Part shown: positions 40,501 to 50,966 of the stretch, in pieces
Layout of the letters: each line of letters opens with the position of its first letter
How positions within the stretch are numbered: position 1 is the stretch's first letter
From: Pithys albifrons albifrons
Taxonomy: Eukaryota; Chordata; Aves; Passeriformes; Thamnophilidae
Direction: 5' to 3'
DNA: 64,000 nucleotides
Assembly: GCF_047495875.1 (NCBI RefSeq)
Contig: NC_092467.1
Location: 22,153,066 to 22,217,065 of the forward strand
Program-made: the position numbers and the translations under genes
The notes under the pieces: model-generated
The model's database searches: none
What the model saw: the letters and a program-made list of their open reading frames with translations, nothing else
What the model was told of the DNA's origin: nothing

Positions 40501-43170
40501 GCCAGACAGGGAGGCAGAAATTGAAATAGCTCTTAATTCATGTCATGGCTGGATAAAGCACTGCCTTTCTAAGAGGGTATAGAAAGAAAAAACAGGGGGG
40601 TATGGAGGTAATAAATGACCCATCCTACCTCACAGCAAACAATGAGCTTGCTGTCTATTACACACCAAGAAGTGACATTGTGGATTTTTAAGCAAAAAAC
40701 TGTTAAGTTTTCCCCAGGCAGCTCAACTTCAACACACAGAGATTGGCCTGGTGCTGCTGGGCATGACAGAACACTAGTTCCTCCTGACACCACAGTATCC
40801 CCATTGCATCCACCCAGAGCTCAGCCCCAAAGACAGCAGTTTTCTCCGTGGATTTCACCTGATAGCTGTTGCAAGCATCTCTCATTAGTTATTTCTACAT
40901 CATCTTTATGGGTGCAGAGCCGCGTGGCCAGGATCCCATCACGCTCAGACCTGTTGGTAGCTGTCTGCATCAGCTGTCTGGTAACCTCCTCTGTGCACCT
41001 GTAGTAGCCAGGAAAAGGAAATTATTCCTTAAAGTGATCATGAACAGGTCTTGAGTAGCAGTAACCTCCAAACAGCTGGATCAGTCTGGGCAAGCTGCAG
41101 GCCTCCAGAGAGGACAGAGGAAGACAGCTACATAAACTTAGAGAGAAGTGCCACTGCCAGTGCCCCAGCCCTGCCCTGGGCACTGCCAGCTCAGGATCCA
41201 TTGAATTAATTCACAGAAAATGCAGAGGAACCCTAGAAAGTGTTCCTTCCTTCCTTACCAGAATACGATACATGAAAGATCTGTCTGCATTAACTAAAGC
41301 ATTAACTAAAGCTTTTGCTCCCAGCGACACATTCCTGATAGAGCCCAGAAAACTGACACACTGCTCTTTCGTCTGCTTCATCAGTAAGGAGAAGGGATTA
41401 CAAAGAGATGAATTGCTCCTCACCTGCCTAAACGGATTGCACTCAGGAGTGAGACAAAGGTCTTGTCAGTCTGTCTTCGCACTTCAGTCAGCTCCATGTT
41501 TATGTGTATACATTTCCTCCAGCTTTTTGCCTGGAAAAATCATTCTCTGCTTAAGAAAGAGGCAGACTTGAAGCATGAGAATGAGTTTAGGGACAGTTTT
41601 GTACCTGGAAGCAGAACTTGGTTTCTTCATTAGCCTTGCAAACTGGAGGTAGCTGCAAGAAGTCCCCACAGATGATTAGCTGAATTCCTCCAAAAGGCTC
41701 ATCCCGTTTTCTGACTGCCCTGAAAGTGAGAAAAAGAGAGAAGTTTTGAATGTCCTCCAAAACCTGGACATAGTCAGGTCTCAGAAGTTGCTTTATCTAT
41801 CAGTATATTCAAACATATACCACCTGCAGTTAAAAGATGTTTATCCTCAGCTGAATCAGAAGAGCTCAAGTAATTAAGCAACACTAATACATTAAATTTG
41901 CTTTGTTTACCCACCCTAGATGTCATTACCAGTCTTTCTTTGGTGGCTGTTATACTACAGCTGCTTCTTTGCAAGAGAGAACTTCTGGGCAGAGGTGTAT
42001 TCTGGACTCAGCTCTATAGGATCTGTTAGGTTTTGACCTGACATTTGCTCACCTTGCCACTGCCTCCAGCCTATCAAAGAACTTGCCATCTACCATTGAG
42101 ATCTCATCAATAATTAGGTGCTGGCAGGCCAGCCAGTGCTGGCGCACCCCAGGTCTCTCTGCCAGCTGAATGCACTGTTCCAGCGGTGCCTTCCCAGAGC
42201 CAATTCCTGGCAGGGGAGAAGAGAGCAAAGCTTTGGGAATCTCCTGATTCATTGGGAAGGGACTGAAAACTCCCAGCCCCTCGTTGTCGGGCAGGCCATT
42301 ACCTGCAAAGGCATGGAGAGTAGTGCCACCGATGTGGCAAGCGGCCACGCCCGTGCTGGCGGTAGCATAGGTGATATTCGGAGGGAGGGAGCCCACGATC
42401 CTCTTCAGCAAGAACGACTTCCCAGTCCCTTCGAGGAGAGAGAAGCCACAGGTGAACGGCGAGGCCCGAGGGCTTTTCCCGGGAAGGGCCGTCGGGCCTT
42501 CTCACCTGCACAGCCAGTGAAGAAGATGCTCTTCCCGCTCCGCACAGCGCCCAGGACCGCCTCCTGCTCCGCCGAGAGCCTCGCCGGGGGCCGCCTCTCG
42601 GCGCGGGGCACCTGCGGCACAGGCAGCGGCGCGTTGTGAGGGCAGCGCCGGTACCCGGGGCCGGTACCGAGGCCGCCCCCTCGCGCCGGGACTCACCTCG
42701 GCCGGGCGCTCCCCCTGCCGCTCCCCGCCGCAGCCGGGGCCGCGCAGCAGGTCCCGCTCCTGCACCGGGCTGATGACGGCGAAGGCCGGCGGCGGCCGGT
42801 CCAGCAGGCGCAGGGGTCGCGCCGGGCCCCGCGACCCGACGACCACCTTGAGCCGCAGGAGGCGGAGGAAGCGGCGCAGCGCGTCCGGGGGGCAGTCGGA
42901 GAGCAGGACCTGGGCGCCGCCCGGCCCGACCCGCACCGCCGCCCGCCCCTCGCCCGCAAACCGCGTGAAGAGCCGCACGGCGTCACCGGTCAGCGCGAAG
43001 CTCAGCACGGCCGCCGCCGCGCCGCTGCCGCCGACCACCCGCAGCACGGGCTGGCGCAGCTCGTTGCGGCCCAGCAGGACGGTCGCGTCCCGCATCACGC
43101 GGCGCCGCGGGGCACAGCCCCCCGGCAGCGGCTCCTCCACGGCCGCGGTGCAGCGCAGCGCCGCCGCCAT
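37558..43170 (-). CDS. PIF1: PIF1 5'-to-3' DNA helicase (complete, 11 coding exons)
   Basis: This is an ATP-dependent 5'-to-3' DNA helicase of superfamily 1B, known to unwind G-quadruplexes and act at telomeres, replication forks and mitochondrial DNA. Coding exons, in gene order: 43170-42697, 42611-42506, 42428-42303, 42206-42053, 41719-41605, 41530-41424, 40998-40859, 40166-40060, 39521-39434, 38891-38746 and 37794-37558. All junctions are AG/GT and the frame stays open. The product is about 599 residues against 641 in human; part of the difference is a shorter linker before the helicase core. Visible motifs: the conserved N-terminal block LLSDCPPD, Walker A GCAGTGKS (191-198, split over exons 2 and 3), Walker B IIDEIS (267-272), motif [12 protein letters not shown] (305-313), motif V HKSQG (518-522) and motif [11 protein letters not shown] (541-549). 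The ATG at 43168-43170 is the first in frame. Residue 343 in motif IV is arginine where relatives have an aromatic residue. The 3' end is uncertain: a canonical donor follows residue 585. Confidence 0.96.
41287..41310. repeat. 12-bp tandem duplication in PIF1 intron 6
   Basis: The unit GCATTAACTAAA occurs twice in perfect tandem between PIF1 coding exons 6 and 7. Confidence 0.9.
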
Positions 43171-43358
43171 CGCCCCGCAACCGTTCGAACTCGCCGCGTG
43201 CGCCGCCGCCAATCAGCGCCGGGGGCTTTAACTCGGCGACCAATACAAGGTGGAAAGGGGAGGGGCGCGAGGCGGAGCGCCGGACGGGCCAATGGGCGGC
43301 CCCGCGGCCCCCACGTGAGGCGTTGCCAGGCGGCGGGACGCGCGGAGCCGGCGCCGCC
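43171..43358. promoter_or_regulatory. Bidirectional CpG-rich promoter between PIF1 and CFAP144
   Basis: Only 188 bases separate the two start codons. The segment is GC-rich and CpG-dense, within an island that runs from about 42.4 to 43.55 kb and covers the first three PIF1 exons. It has three CCAAT boxes on the plus strand (43209-43213, 43240-43244, 43289-43293), an E-box CACGTG (43312-43317) and no evident TATA box. GTTGCC at 43322-43327 is a perfect left half of an RFX X-box but lacks a good right half. This architecture is typical of shared housekeeping promoters; the shared function is inferred. Confidence 0.75.
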
Positions 43359-46011
43359 ATGGCCGCCCGAGGCGGGGGCAGGGAGAAGCCGGACGCGGTG
43401 CAGGAGAACCGGCTCCTCTGCGAACGGGTGCAGAAGGAGCTGCGGCACCAGAGGCTGAACACGGAGTACACCGTGAACCCGCTCCGACCCGGTGAGACCC
43501 CACGGCCACAGAAAACTAGCGCAGAGCCGGCAGGGGCAGGTCCGCAGCGCTGAGCTGCGTCGGGGACCAGCAGCTGCTCCCAGGAATAGCAGCAGTGGCC
43601 AGTGAAGGCGATAGAACTGAAGGAGCAAGCGGTGGGCTTTTCTTTCACCTGGGGAGGCGGTCTGCACACTCAGACAGAAAGGAGACATGACCTATTGCCT
43701 TAGATAGCCTTTAGGAACCCTATAGAAGTGAGGCAACTATTTAGGATGTGGAACCTACAAATCCTGAGCAAATATAGAGCTAAGATGGGGTAAGGAGCCC
43801 CAGCACTACACCGTGTTCCTTCAGTGCCTGGGCTGCTTTCTACCTGCCAGTTCAGTCACAGAATACCAGTCTGTGGTGGTACGGATAGCTGACATGAGTA
43901 GATTCATTCAGATCTAGCTTTTACAGTAAAACAAAAACAAACCAACGAAAAGTAATTTCCTGAGACTTGGCACTCTGCAGGCCACCACTGGGGTGGGGTG
44001 GGACTTGGGTGGGGTGAACACAGGCAGCATCCAGTAGAAACGCCTTTAGCATGCTTAACCCCCTTTCCTAGAAAGTTGCCATTAATCAATATTTTTAACT
44101 GATACTAAATTCACATTAAAAATAATTCCTGCACCTTTTCTTTTCAGTTCACACGATCACTAGGAAGCCAATGTCTTGGCATGAGAATATAGATGAGCCA
44201 GCAGATGGTAAGAAATCTCTGAAAAGCTTGTGATAATTACCTAAGAGAATTAATAATAAATAAGATTCAGTAATTCCAATCAGTCCAAAATACCATGTAC
44301 ATGGAAACACTTCAGTGCATATGTAAGAAAATCAAAATAATTTGTGATAAAGCAGGTTTTTTCCACTCTAGGGCCCTTTCCCATTATTTTCCTTTATCAG
44401 CACAAGTTTGCATTCATGCAATTATGCTATTTGGTTTTAGTTAAAAATGTATATACTACAAATTATATAAAATTCTTTATATTCATACTATAATATTTTG
44501 CTTGAGAATCTAAATCTCTCTGGGGAAAACAAAAACAACTGGAAACATGATCTCTAGTCTAGAATTGGGGCAGGGGGAAAACCAAACCAGGAAAGGCAAC
44601 TGAGAAAGAAGAGAGCTGTCATGGAGCACTGGTGTAGAAACTCCATCAGGAAACTTAAGTAGAAGCATCACCCTGCATTCTCTGACAGTATTATTCACAG
44701 AAGCACAAAGCCTGCTTTACCCTTGGCTTTCTTGCTATTGTTTGAACAGAGTTAAGTTGTCCAACACACATCCACAGGTGACTAACTTTTAAACATTCTT
44801 TCTTTCATTTGTATTTGTGTCTCTTAAACCAACAGACAAGTTCCTGAATCTTTTTCACCGTGCAGCACTGCAGCCAACAAAGAAATATTCAGAGCCACAA
44901 ACTGAAAGTCAAGAAATTGGCTGGAACACAACACCTTTGGTGAGTACAGTGCTTAAGAACTCAGCTCTTTGCAGGATTCAGAGATGTTTATCCCATCACA
45001 CTGAAAGCTACTCAAGCAAAACCCAGAATGACTAGGAATGAGTAGAGCTGTTCATAACCACTTTTTAAAATTTAGACCTAAGAGGACTCTTCACACTGGC
45101 ATAGGCTTGTGAACATAGAAACCATAGGCTTCCCCTGAGAAACCTGAATGGTAAAATATGTACAGTGACATGGAACCCAAGCATACTGCCAAATGCCATG
45201 TGTGTACTCATAGCTGTTTACTAAAGCCTTCAGCCATGAGAAATGGCATAGTGAGCAATGTGAAGTGACGTATCTAAGTACTGTGAAAAGAAGTGTGTTG
45301 CTCCACAGTATCTTTGAAACAAATTGCAAACAGAACCATGAAATTAATCATCTAAGTATACCCAAGGCAGATAGACTAGTGAGGATTCATCTGGGGAAGC
45401 GTGAATAAATAGGAGGAAAAGAAGTATAATTAAAAAGCTGAGACATCAATCATATCTGACAAACAAATAGCTGTGATGATGACTGTAGATTAGTGTTTTG
45501 AAAAAGGCAAATGAGGGCCTGATTAATTTTGGCCTATTAAAAAAGAAAACTAAGATAAATAAGAAAATAAGACAGTTTTCATCAACTTTTCATATTATAC
45601 ATCAAGTAAACTAGTTACTCCTGACAAGGGTAGACATAGACATCCCAGCTGGGGTTTACGGTGCTAAGATACAGATGATAGAATTAGACTGGCAGGGAAG
45701 AAGTAACTAAATCTACATGTAGGGAAGCAAGTTCAATTTATCGTCAGGGCTCATAATACCGTTTAATGAATTAATTGTGCCTTTTTCACCAGATTCTACC
45801 GTAACAACACAGTGAACAGTATGGTGGTACCCTGCTCGTTTTTGACTCTGACATTTCTCAGCAGCAAGAACACTGCATCTCAGGAGGGACTACTACTACC
45901 AATTTTAGTGAAAGCACATGACTATGTGTCATTTTTCTTTCCCAGATTCCTGTGGACCGTACTGATTGCAGACTCTACTTCCCACGCCGTAAAACCGAGT
46001 TAACTCAATAA
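43359..46011 (+). CDS. CFAP144: CFAP144 (FAM183A), cilia- and flagella-associated protein, complete
   Basis: This small protein of motile cilia is, in mammals, a microtubule inner protein of the axoneme. There are four coding exons: 43359-43491, 44148-44207, 44836-44939 and 45946-46011, with AG/GT junctions and a continuous frame. The product is 120 residues against about 134 in human. Family features are the N-terminal helix ending in NPLRP (40-44), the block [19 protein letters not shown] (46-64), FLNLFHRAA and EIGW. Both the position beside EBNA1BP2 and CFAP57 and the sequence match the human FAM183A locus on 1p34. The last exon encodes [13 protein letters not shown] and then stops, so the tail present in human is missing. 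The start is the first ATG after the GC-rich promoter shared with PIF1. Confidence 0.93.
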
Positions 46012-46012
46012 A
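46007..46012 (+). terminator. AATAAA overlapping the CFAP144 stop codon
   Basis: The hexamer AATAAA spans the last codon and the TAA stop of CFAP144 (46009-46011). Use of this signal would give an extremely short 3' UTR. A second AATAAA at 46215-46220 is the more conventional candidate. Confidence 0.4.
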
Positions 46013-46214
46013 TGTCTGCCCTGGGGCACAGGGAAGAGGAAAGAACCTTCAATAGTAGAGGGGGAAAGCCACGAACTTAGACAGACTCTTAATGACATCT
46101 TATATGTTAGGCCATGCTTGTTAATAGGTGAGTCTAGTAGATTCCTAATAAGAGACAATAGAAAAAGGGAGAACCTTAGTCTGTCCAGATTTGCAGCCTG
46201 ACAACACTGACGGA

Positions 46215-46220
46215 AATAAA
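46215..46220 (+). terminator. Second candidate poly(A) signal for CFAP144
   Basis: AATAAA lies about 200 bases beyond the CFAP144 stop codon and before the convergent EBNA1BP2 3' end. Confidence 0.45.
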
Positions 46221-46474
46221 TCTATTTATAAGACTGGTGTATTCATGTCACTGCTGTTTCTAAACCTATCTGTATAAATAGTCCAAAAAACCTCTCTATC
46301 ATCTTGACAGGCTTCAGACTTCTTGACATCAGCAACATGACCCAGAACTCAAGGTCACCAACTTCACATCAACAGTAGTGGTGAAAAAAGCTGTCAGAAG
46401 GTGAGACAGGGCAGGCTTCAGCTGCCGCTTATAAAACAGCTAAACATGAGTTATACATAGGTCTGTGCAAACCA

Positions 46475-46480
46475 TTTAAT
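46475..46480 (-). terminator. Candidate poly(A) signal for EBNA1BP2 (ATTAAA)
   Basis: The minus strand reads ATTAAA about 210 bases past the EBNA1BP2 stop codon. It is the best signal found before the CFAP144 3' end. Confidence 0.45.
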
Positions 46481-46687
46481 GTGTTCACACACCAAAGGTT
46501 TAAGTAAAAAACAATCCTTCACCAAAACAGTAAGAAGAAATTAGTGATAAGGCACTAGTTTCCACTGACTCTTTTCCATGCCACTTGGAAGCATCCAGCT
46601 TGCTCCATGGTTAGCTGCTTGATGACAGCAGGAACACATATTGCAACACACAGAAATACAAGAACCACAGTGGGAAACAGAGTCCTC

Positions 46688-49600
46688 TTAGCGTGCTCGG
46701 TTCTTCATTTTCTGCCTTGCTCTCTTTCCAGGTCTCTTCTGCAAAAAACAGACAGATTCAGATCTTTATTTTCATGTTCTCAGTAATTTTTCTATTTCTA
46801 TCGCTTGGGGAGGATACCAAGAAGAGGGTACTTGTCAGTACATCTGAAGAGGGAGGTTTTGGCACATGGGTAGCAAAAAGTAGTAACTTTCCTGCTCATT
46901 TCCCTGCTGATACCAAACCATTGTTCTCAGCTCTGTCACCAACTCATTTATGCTCAGTTCCCAAAGCATTATCACTTCTAGATGCTGGAGGCACCACCCA
47001 TCATGTACTCGGCTCTCCCTCCCAATGGCTTCTCAGTCAACCAAGAGCATTTGCATGCAACATTTTACTTACATTGAGGGGTTTTTTTCCTCCTTTTCTT
47101 GCTTTTCCTGGGCCTTTGTGGTGAGCTACTTTTGCTTGGAAGCTGGATACGTCATTAAAACTTTCCTTTGTGTTCCACTTTGAGCCCTTCTTCTTCCCAC
47201 CAAAACCAAACTTCTGATTTTTGTATCGTCTTTTGGCATTTGGTCTGAAAAACAAGCAAACAGCATCACAGCCTATATTCCTTTCCTCAGGAAGCTCTCA
47301 AGGAACATATATGTGCTGATGGACTCCCAACATCCATCAAAAACCTTTTCCCTAAAGATGCAGAAAGTAGCACATTTCAGTCTCCGTGCCATTCTGGCCA
47401 CAGTTTTCCTTCTCTCTAGGGACAGAATGCCCCCTTGGACTTGTTTTAAATAAACACTCATCAGAACAGCTTTTATGTCCCCAAAATTATCCCCTAAAAC
47501 GACAGAAAAGAATCAGACATTCTGTGTTTAAATATCTTTAATTTCTGGTCTCACCCCTTCTTTGTCCTTTGATTTGCACTGCCTTTTTTATTCCCTTGAG
47601 ACGATGTCTGCTCATCATCTAGAAAGTCCAACTTGTCAGAGAGACCTGCAAGAGCAAAGACATCACAGCTTAGAAAACACAAGTTTTCAGTCTAAGCAAC
47701 TAATAGCAACAAGTCACCCCCACTAAAGAAAGCTACCTGAGAGGCTTTTCCCTGCCACTGGCTCATGGTTCTGCACAGCAGCCTCCCAAGCTCAAGGCCC
47801 AGAACTACCAGTGTAGTGACCACACATGACACTGCCTTACATTGCTCAGACACCACTACTGCCATTATACATTTGCTCTCTTAGACAAGTTAACTTTACC
47901 TTTCTGGTATTTTTTGACTGCATTCAACATATTTTTTTTCTCCTTTTGTCTCCTCTGAAGAATCTCAGTTTGCACCTGCAATTAGAAGCAGAATGTTAGT
48001 GTTGTTCCTTGTGTTTTTTTTAAAACTACTTTTTTGAAGGTATTCTATCTTTTGCCCTGTTTTCCTTCAGAGCAGCCAGACAGAAGACTAGATAAATTCT
48101 ATATATTTTAGCCAGACTCTGGTGGTCTCACTTTCCAGGCTCCTCACTCAGGCTCTAGATTCTTGCCACAGATAGGTCCCTTTTGTAGCTCCTCACCTTC
48201 TTGCCATATTTTCTCATTGCACGGAGCTGTTTCGCTTTCTCAGACCTTTCCATTGCTTCCTGTTTACTCTTAAGCTTCTGTCGAATCTTATTAGGGGATA
48301 GAAAAAAACAAAATGTATCAGTAATGCAAAAAAAAACCCACGAGAATTTTATGATTGCTCAACAGTCCTGAAGTCAGTATTTGTGAACTATACACAAGTG
48401 TAAAAAAGAAAGCATCTCTCAATCAAGTAGTGATTACAGAGCATAACATCCTTTCAGCTCAAGGCTAGAATAGTTATTTCAGAAACTCCTGAACTGACCT
48501 GCAGCCCAAACCTGGTTAAAAAGACAATACTCAAACAGAGACACGACAATGGAACCAAGATTATCTCATAAATCTACTTGGGTGTATCAAGAAGACTTAA
48601 TAGTTTCTGAATTGTCATTATTGAAAGTAAAGCACAGAAGAAGAGTCAATAATCCTGTGCCATAGAAAACATGTTTTCTGTTCTCTCCTTGTTCACAAAC
48701 ATTTTTATAAGGATGCTGTATTACAAAGTATAAAAAGGAATTCAACACAGATCTTCTAGATTCAGACTGTGACTCCATTAGGAGATAAAACTGTTCTTCA
48801 AACAAGCAAAAGAAAGCAACAGTAATGTGCAGAATTGACTCAACTCTTAGCATTAGCAAATTATTATTCTTCATCTTCTCTAGAAAGATTCTATCAGACA
48901 GCAAAACAAGTCACACATGAATCTCCAAATTAGACTCCAGCTCATAGTTTTTTAACTTATATAATGTAGTCTTTTTTTCAAATCTACAAGAAAAAATAAT
49001 TCCCTTTGAGCAAAAACTACAATAAAAAAAAGTTCATGAAAGTCTTATTTTCTGCACAAATCTGACTTTCTACCCAGGATAGATTCATTCAGTAACATAC
49101 AGTATAAAATCACTGAGAACCAGAACACACTGACTATAAAAAACTGTGATACTTAAATAGGAAAAAAAGGATGGCATAGAAGACACACTCAAGTCTAAGT
49201 CTTACGACAAAGAGCAAAAACACAGCCACCTTTACATCTACCCTTACTCATACTGAGAAAAATTATCCATTTTTAATATTAAACACATTCAGGACAAAGT
49301 ATAAATCATGCTTTTCTACCTCATGTTCCAATCTGTTACAGAAATGACCATATTGCACAGAAACACATAAACAGAAAGATATCTGTCCCAAACAACATTT
49401 CAAACACAGTGTCAAAGTAATCTGAAAAGAGATGAATGACAGTACTTGCACATCACACTTAAAGTTAATCCCCAACACAGGCTAAACCCAACACATTACA
49501 CAAGAAAGAGACACTAATTGCACGTACCTTCTGCATCTGTTGGTCTGATTTGGCCATCTCTGCAAAGTAATCATCTGGCCTCCTGGTCGGAACTTGGAGC

Positions 49601-50861
49601 TTACGCAGTTTAGGAAGGGCTTCCAGCACGGCTGCCTGAGCCTGTCGGTAGCTGAGAGAGAGCACAGCACCAGCTCTGTCACTGCACCAGCTCTGTCACT
49701 GCATGTCAGGCATCTCACAGTGCTAACAGAAACTGCTTACACAAGTTAGGTGATACTGGGATCTAACAAGCATTGGTCTAAATTATATCAACATTCTGTG
49801 CCCATCCAGTGCTACTGAAAGCACTTTGGTGCCATGACAATATTAAGACTTACATCTTGCACATATGCACTTATCTTATTTCCACTTACAGTTTTATAGG
49901 CTGGAACATAAAAGGCAAAGCAAAACAAGGCAACTGTAAGAACACAAAAACAAACCCACAAAGAAAAATCAGTATCTAGTATTAAAGTCTTAGCTTTTCA
50001 AATAACCTTTTCAGCAAACGATGGAAGTCTGCTGGGAGGAGGGAAATTATTTATTTTCAGTCACAAGACAAGTTAAATATAGCAGCACTGATTTGCAGTT
50101 ATTTTAGAAAACATTCAGAGCCATCAAATGTAAAATAACATGGCCCAAGAGTGCCACAGTGACAGCCACCGTGGCGTTCTGCAGCACACTGGTGAAACAC
50201 AACTCCAAGCACACAGCAGCAGGCCGAGACCCCACACGAAACATTTGTTTGACACTTACAAGCTCATCTCTCTCTGGAAATCATTCTCTGGGTCAACAGC
50301 ATCTGTGTTGGAAGCACTCTGAGAAACGGGGTCCACGACCGGGCCCAAAGTCACGTCCAGCCTTTCCACCCACGCAAGCTGCTGCCTGAATTCGGCCAGG
50401 CACTGCTTCAGGCCGTCCTGTGAGAGAAGCACAGCTCTGCACAGCCCGGCCCGGGTCAGCCCGGCTCAGACAGCCCAGGCCCCCGCAGACCTGCCCGGCC
50501 CGGCCCGGTCCCCGCGGCACCTCCTCCGCCCCGGGCCCGGCGCTGGGGCCGTGGGCCCGGCAGGGGCTCCCCCGCTGCCCCGGGAAGGCGCCGGCGCGCC
50601 CCGCGGGCCCTGCTCACCGTGTCGTTCCGCCGCTTCGGCCGCTCCTCCAGCACCACGTTGAGCCCCGGCTTCAGCTCTCCCCTCGCGAAGGCCTCCTGGA
50701 GCTGTGAGAAGGAACGGTCAGTCCGCGGCTGCCGGGAGAGGCCACGTCGGTGGGCTCGCTTCCCGACCCCGCCGCCGCGGGCTCACCTCCGAGTCCGAGA
50801 GCGAGGAGTCCTCGGAGCCCGAGTCGGAGCCCAAGTCCGAGAGGGACCCACGCCGCTCCAT
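46688..50861 (-). CDS. EBNA1BP2: EBNA1BP2 (EBP2), nucleolar ribosome-biogenesis factor, complete
   Basis: This nucleolar scaffold protein is needed for 27S pre-rRNA processing and 60S subunit assembly; the human protein was named for binding viral EBNA1. Nine coding exons, in gene order: 50861-50787, 50701-50618, 50417-50260, 49651-49528, 48286-48197, 47975-47900, 47645-47555, 47244-47073 and 46738-46688. All junctions are AG/GT. The total is 306 residues, which I believe equals the human length. Features: an acidic serine-rich N-terminus (1-25), WVERLDVTLGP (about 69-79), DYFAEMAKSD (about 132-141), a charged probable coiled coil (about 140-205) and the very conserved block KRRYKNQKFGFGGKKKGSKW (about 237-256). 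The C-terminus is strongly basic, as expected for nucleolar retention. The start ATG at 50859-50861 faces CFAP57 across a shared promoter. Confidence 0.97.
49667..49700. repeat. Perfect 17-bp tandem duplication at an EBNA1BP2 splice acceptor
   Basis: The unit GCACCAGCTCTGTCACT occurs twice back to back, 15 bases upstream (in gene sense) of coding exon 4 of EBNA1BP2. It covers the zone where the branch point should lie. Confidence 0.9.
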
Positions 50862-50966
50862 CGCTGCTGCCACTGCAGCTGCTGCTGCCGCCGCTTCCGC
50901 CCGCGTGCGCCGCCGCTTCCGGGGCGGGCGGGGCCGCGGTCACCACGGCGACGGCAAAGCGGCACT
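50862..50966. promoter_or_regulatory. Bidirectional promoter between EBNA1BP2 and CFAP57, with an X-box-like site
   Basis: Just 105 bases separate the two start codons, in a CpG island of about 50.4-51.55 kb. It contains GC boxes (GGGGCGGGCGGGG at 50921-50933) and two ETS-like CTTCCG sites (50894-50899 and 50916-50921), which read CGGAAG towards EBNA1BP2. GTCACCACGGCGAC at 50939-50952 fits the RFX X-box consensus GTNRCC-N(0-3)-RGYAAC with one mismatch, 15 bp from the CFAP57 ATG. No TATA box is seen. RFX factors drive motile-cilia genes, so the site suits CFAP57; ETS and GC boxes suit the housekeeping partner. Confidence 0.75.

Larger units (their letters stand above)
46013..46687. other. Tail-to-tail intergenic segment between CFAP144 and EBNA1BP2
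   Basis: These 0.7 kb probably hold the two 3' UTRs. Candidate poly(A) signals of the two genes (46215-46220 plus, 46475-46480 minus) are about 255 bases apart and point towards each other. I see no other gene or repeat here. Confidence 0.6.

Noticed and set aside
42118..42639. 173-codon plus-strand frame opposite PIF1 exons 2-4
   Set aside because: It is antisense to three exons with clear helicase motifs and is explained by base composition.
42983..43688. Long minus-strand frames (up to 228 codons) across the PIF1/CFAP144 promoter and first CFAP144 exon
   Set aside because: GC-rich DNA has few stop codons. The frames run antisense to the recognised CFAP144 exon and match no family.
46688..50861. 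Box C/D snoRNAs in EBNA1BP2 introns
   Set aside because: Ribosome-biogenesis genes often host snoRNAs, but I found no convincing paired C and D boxes with flanking stems by eye.
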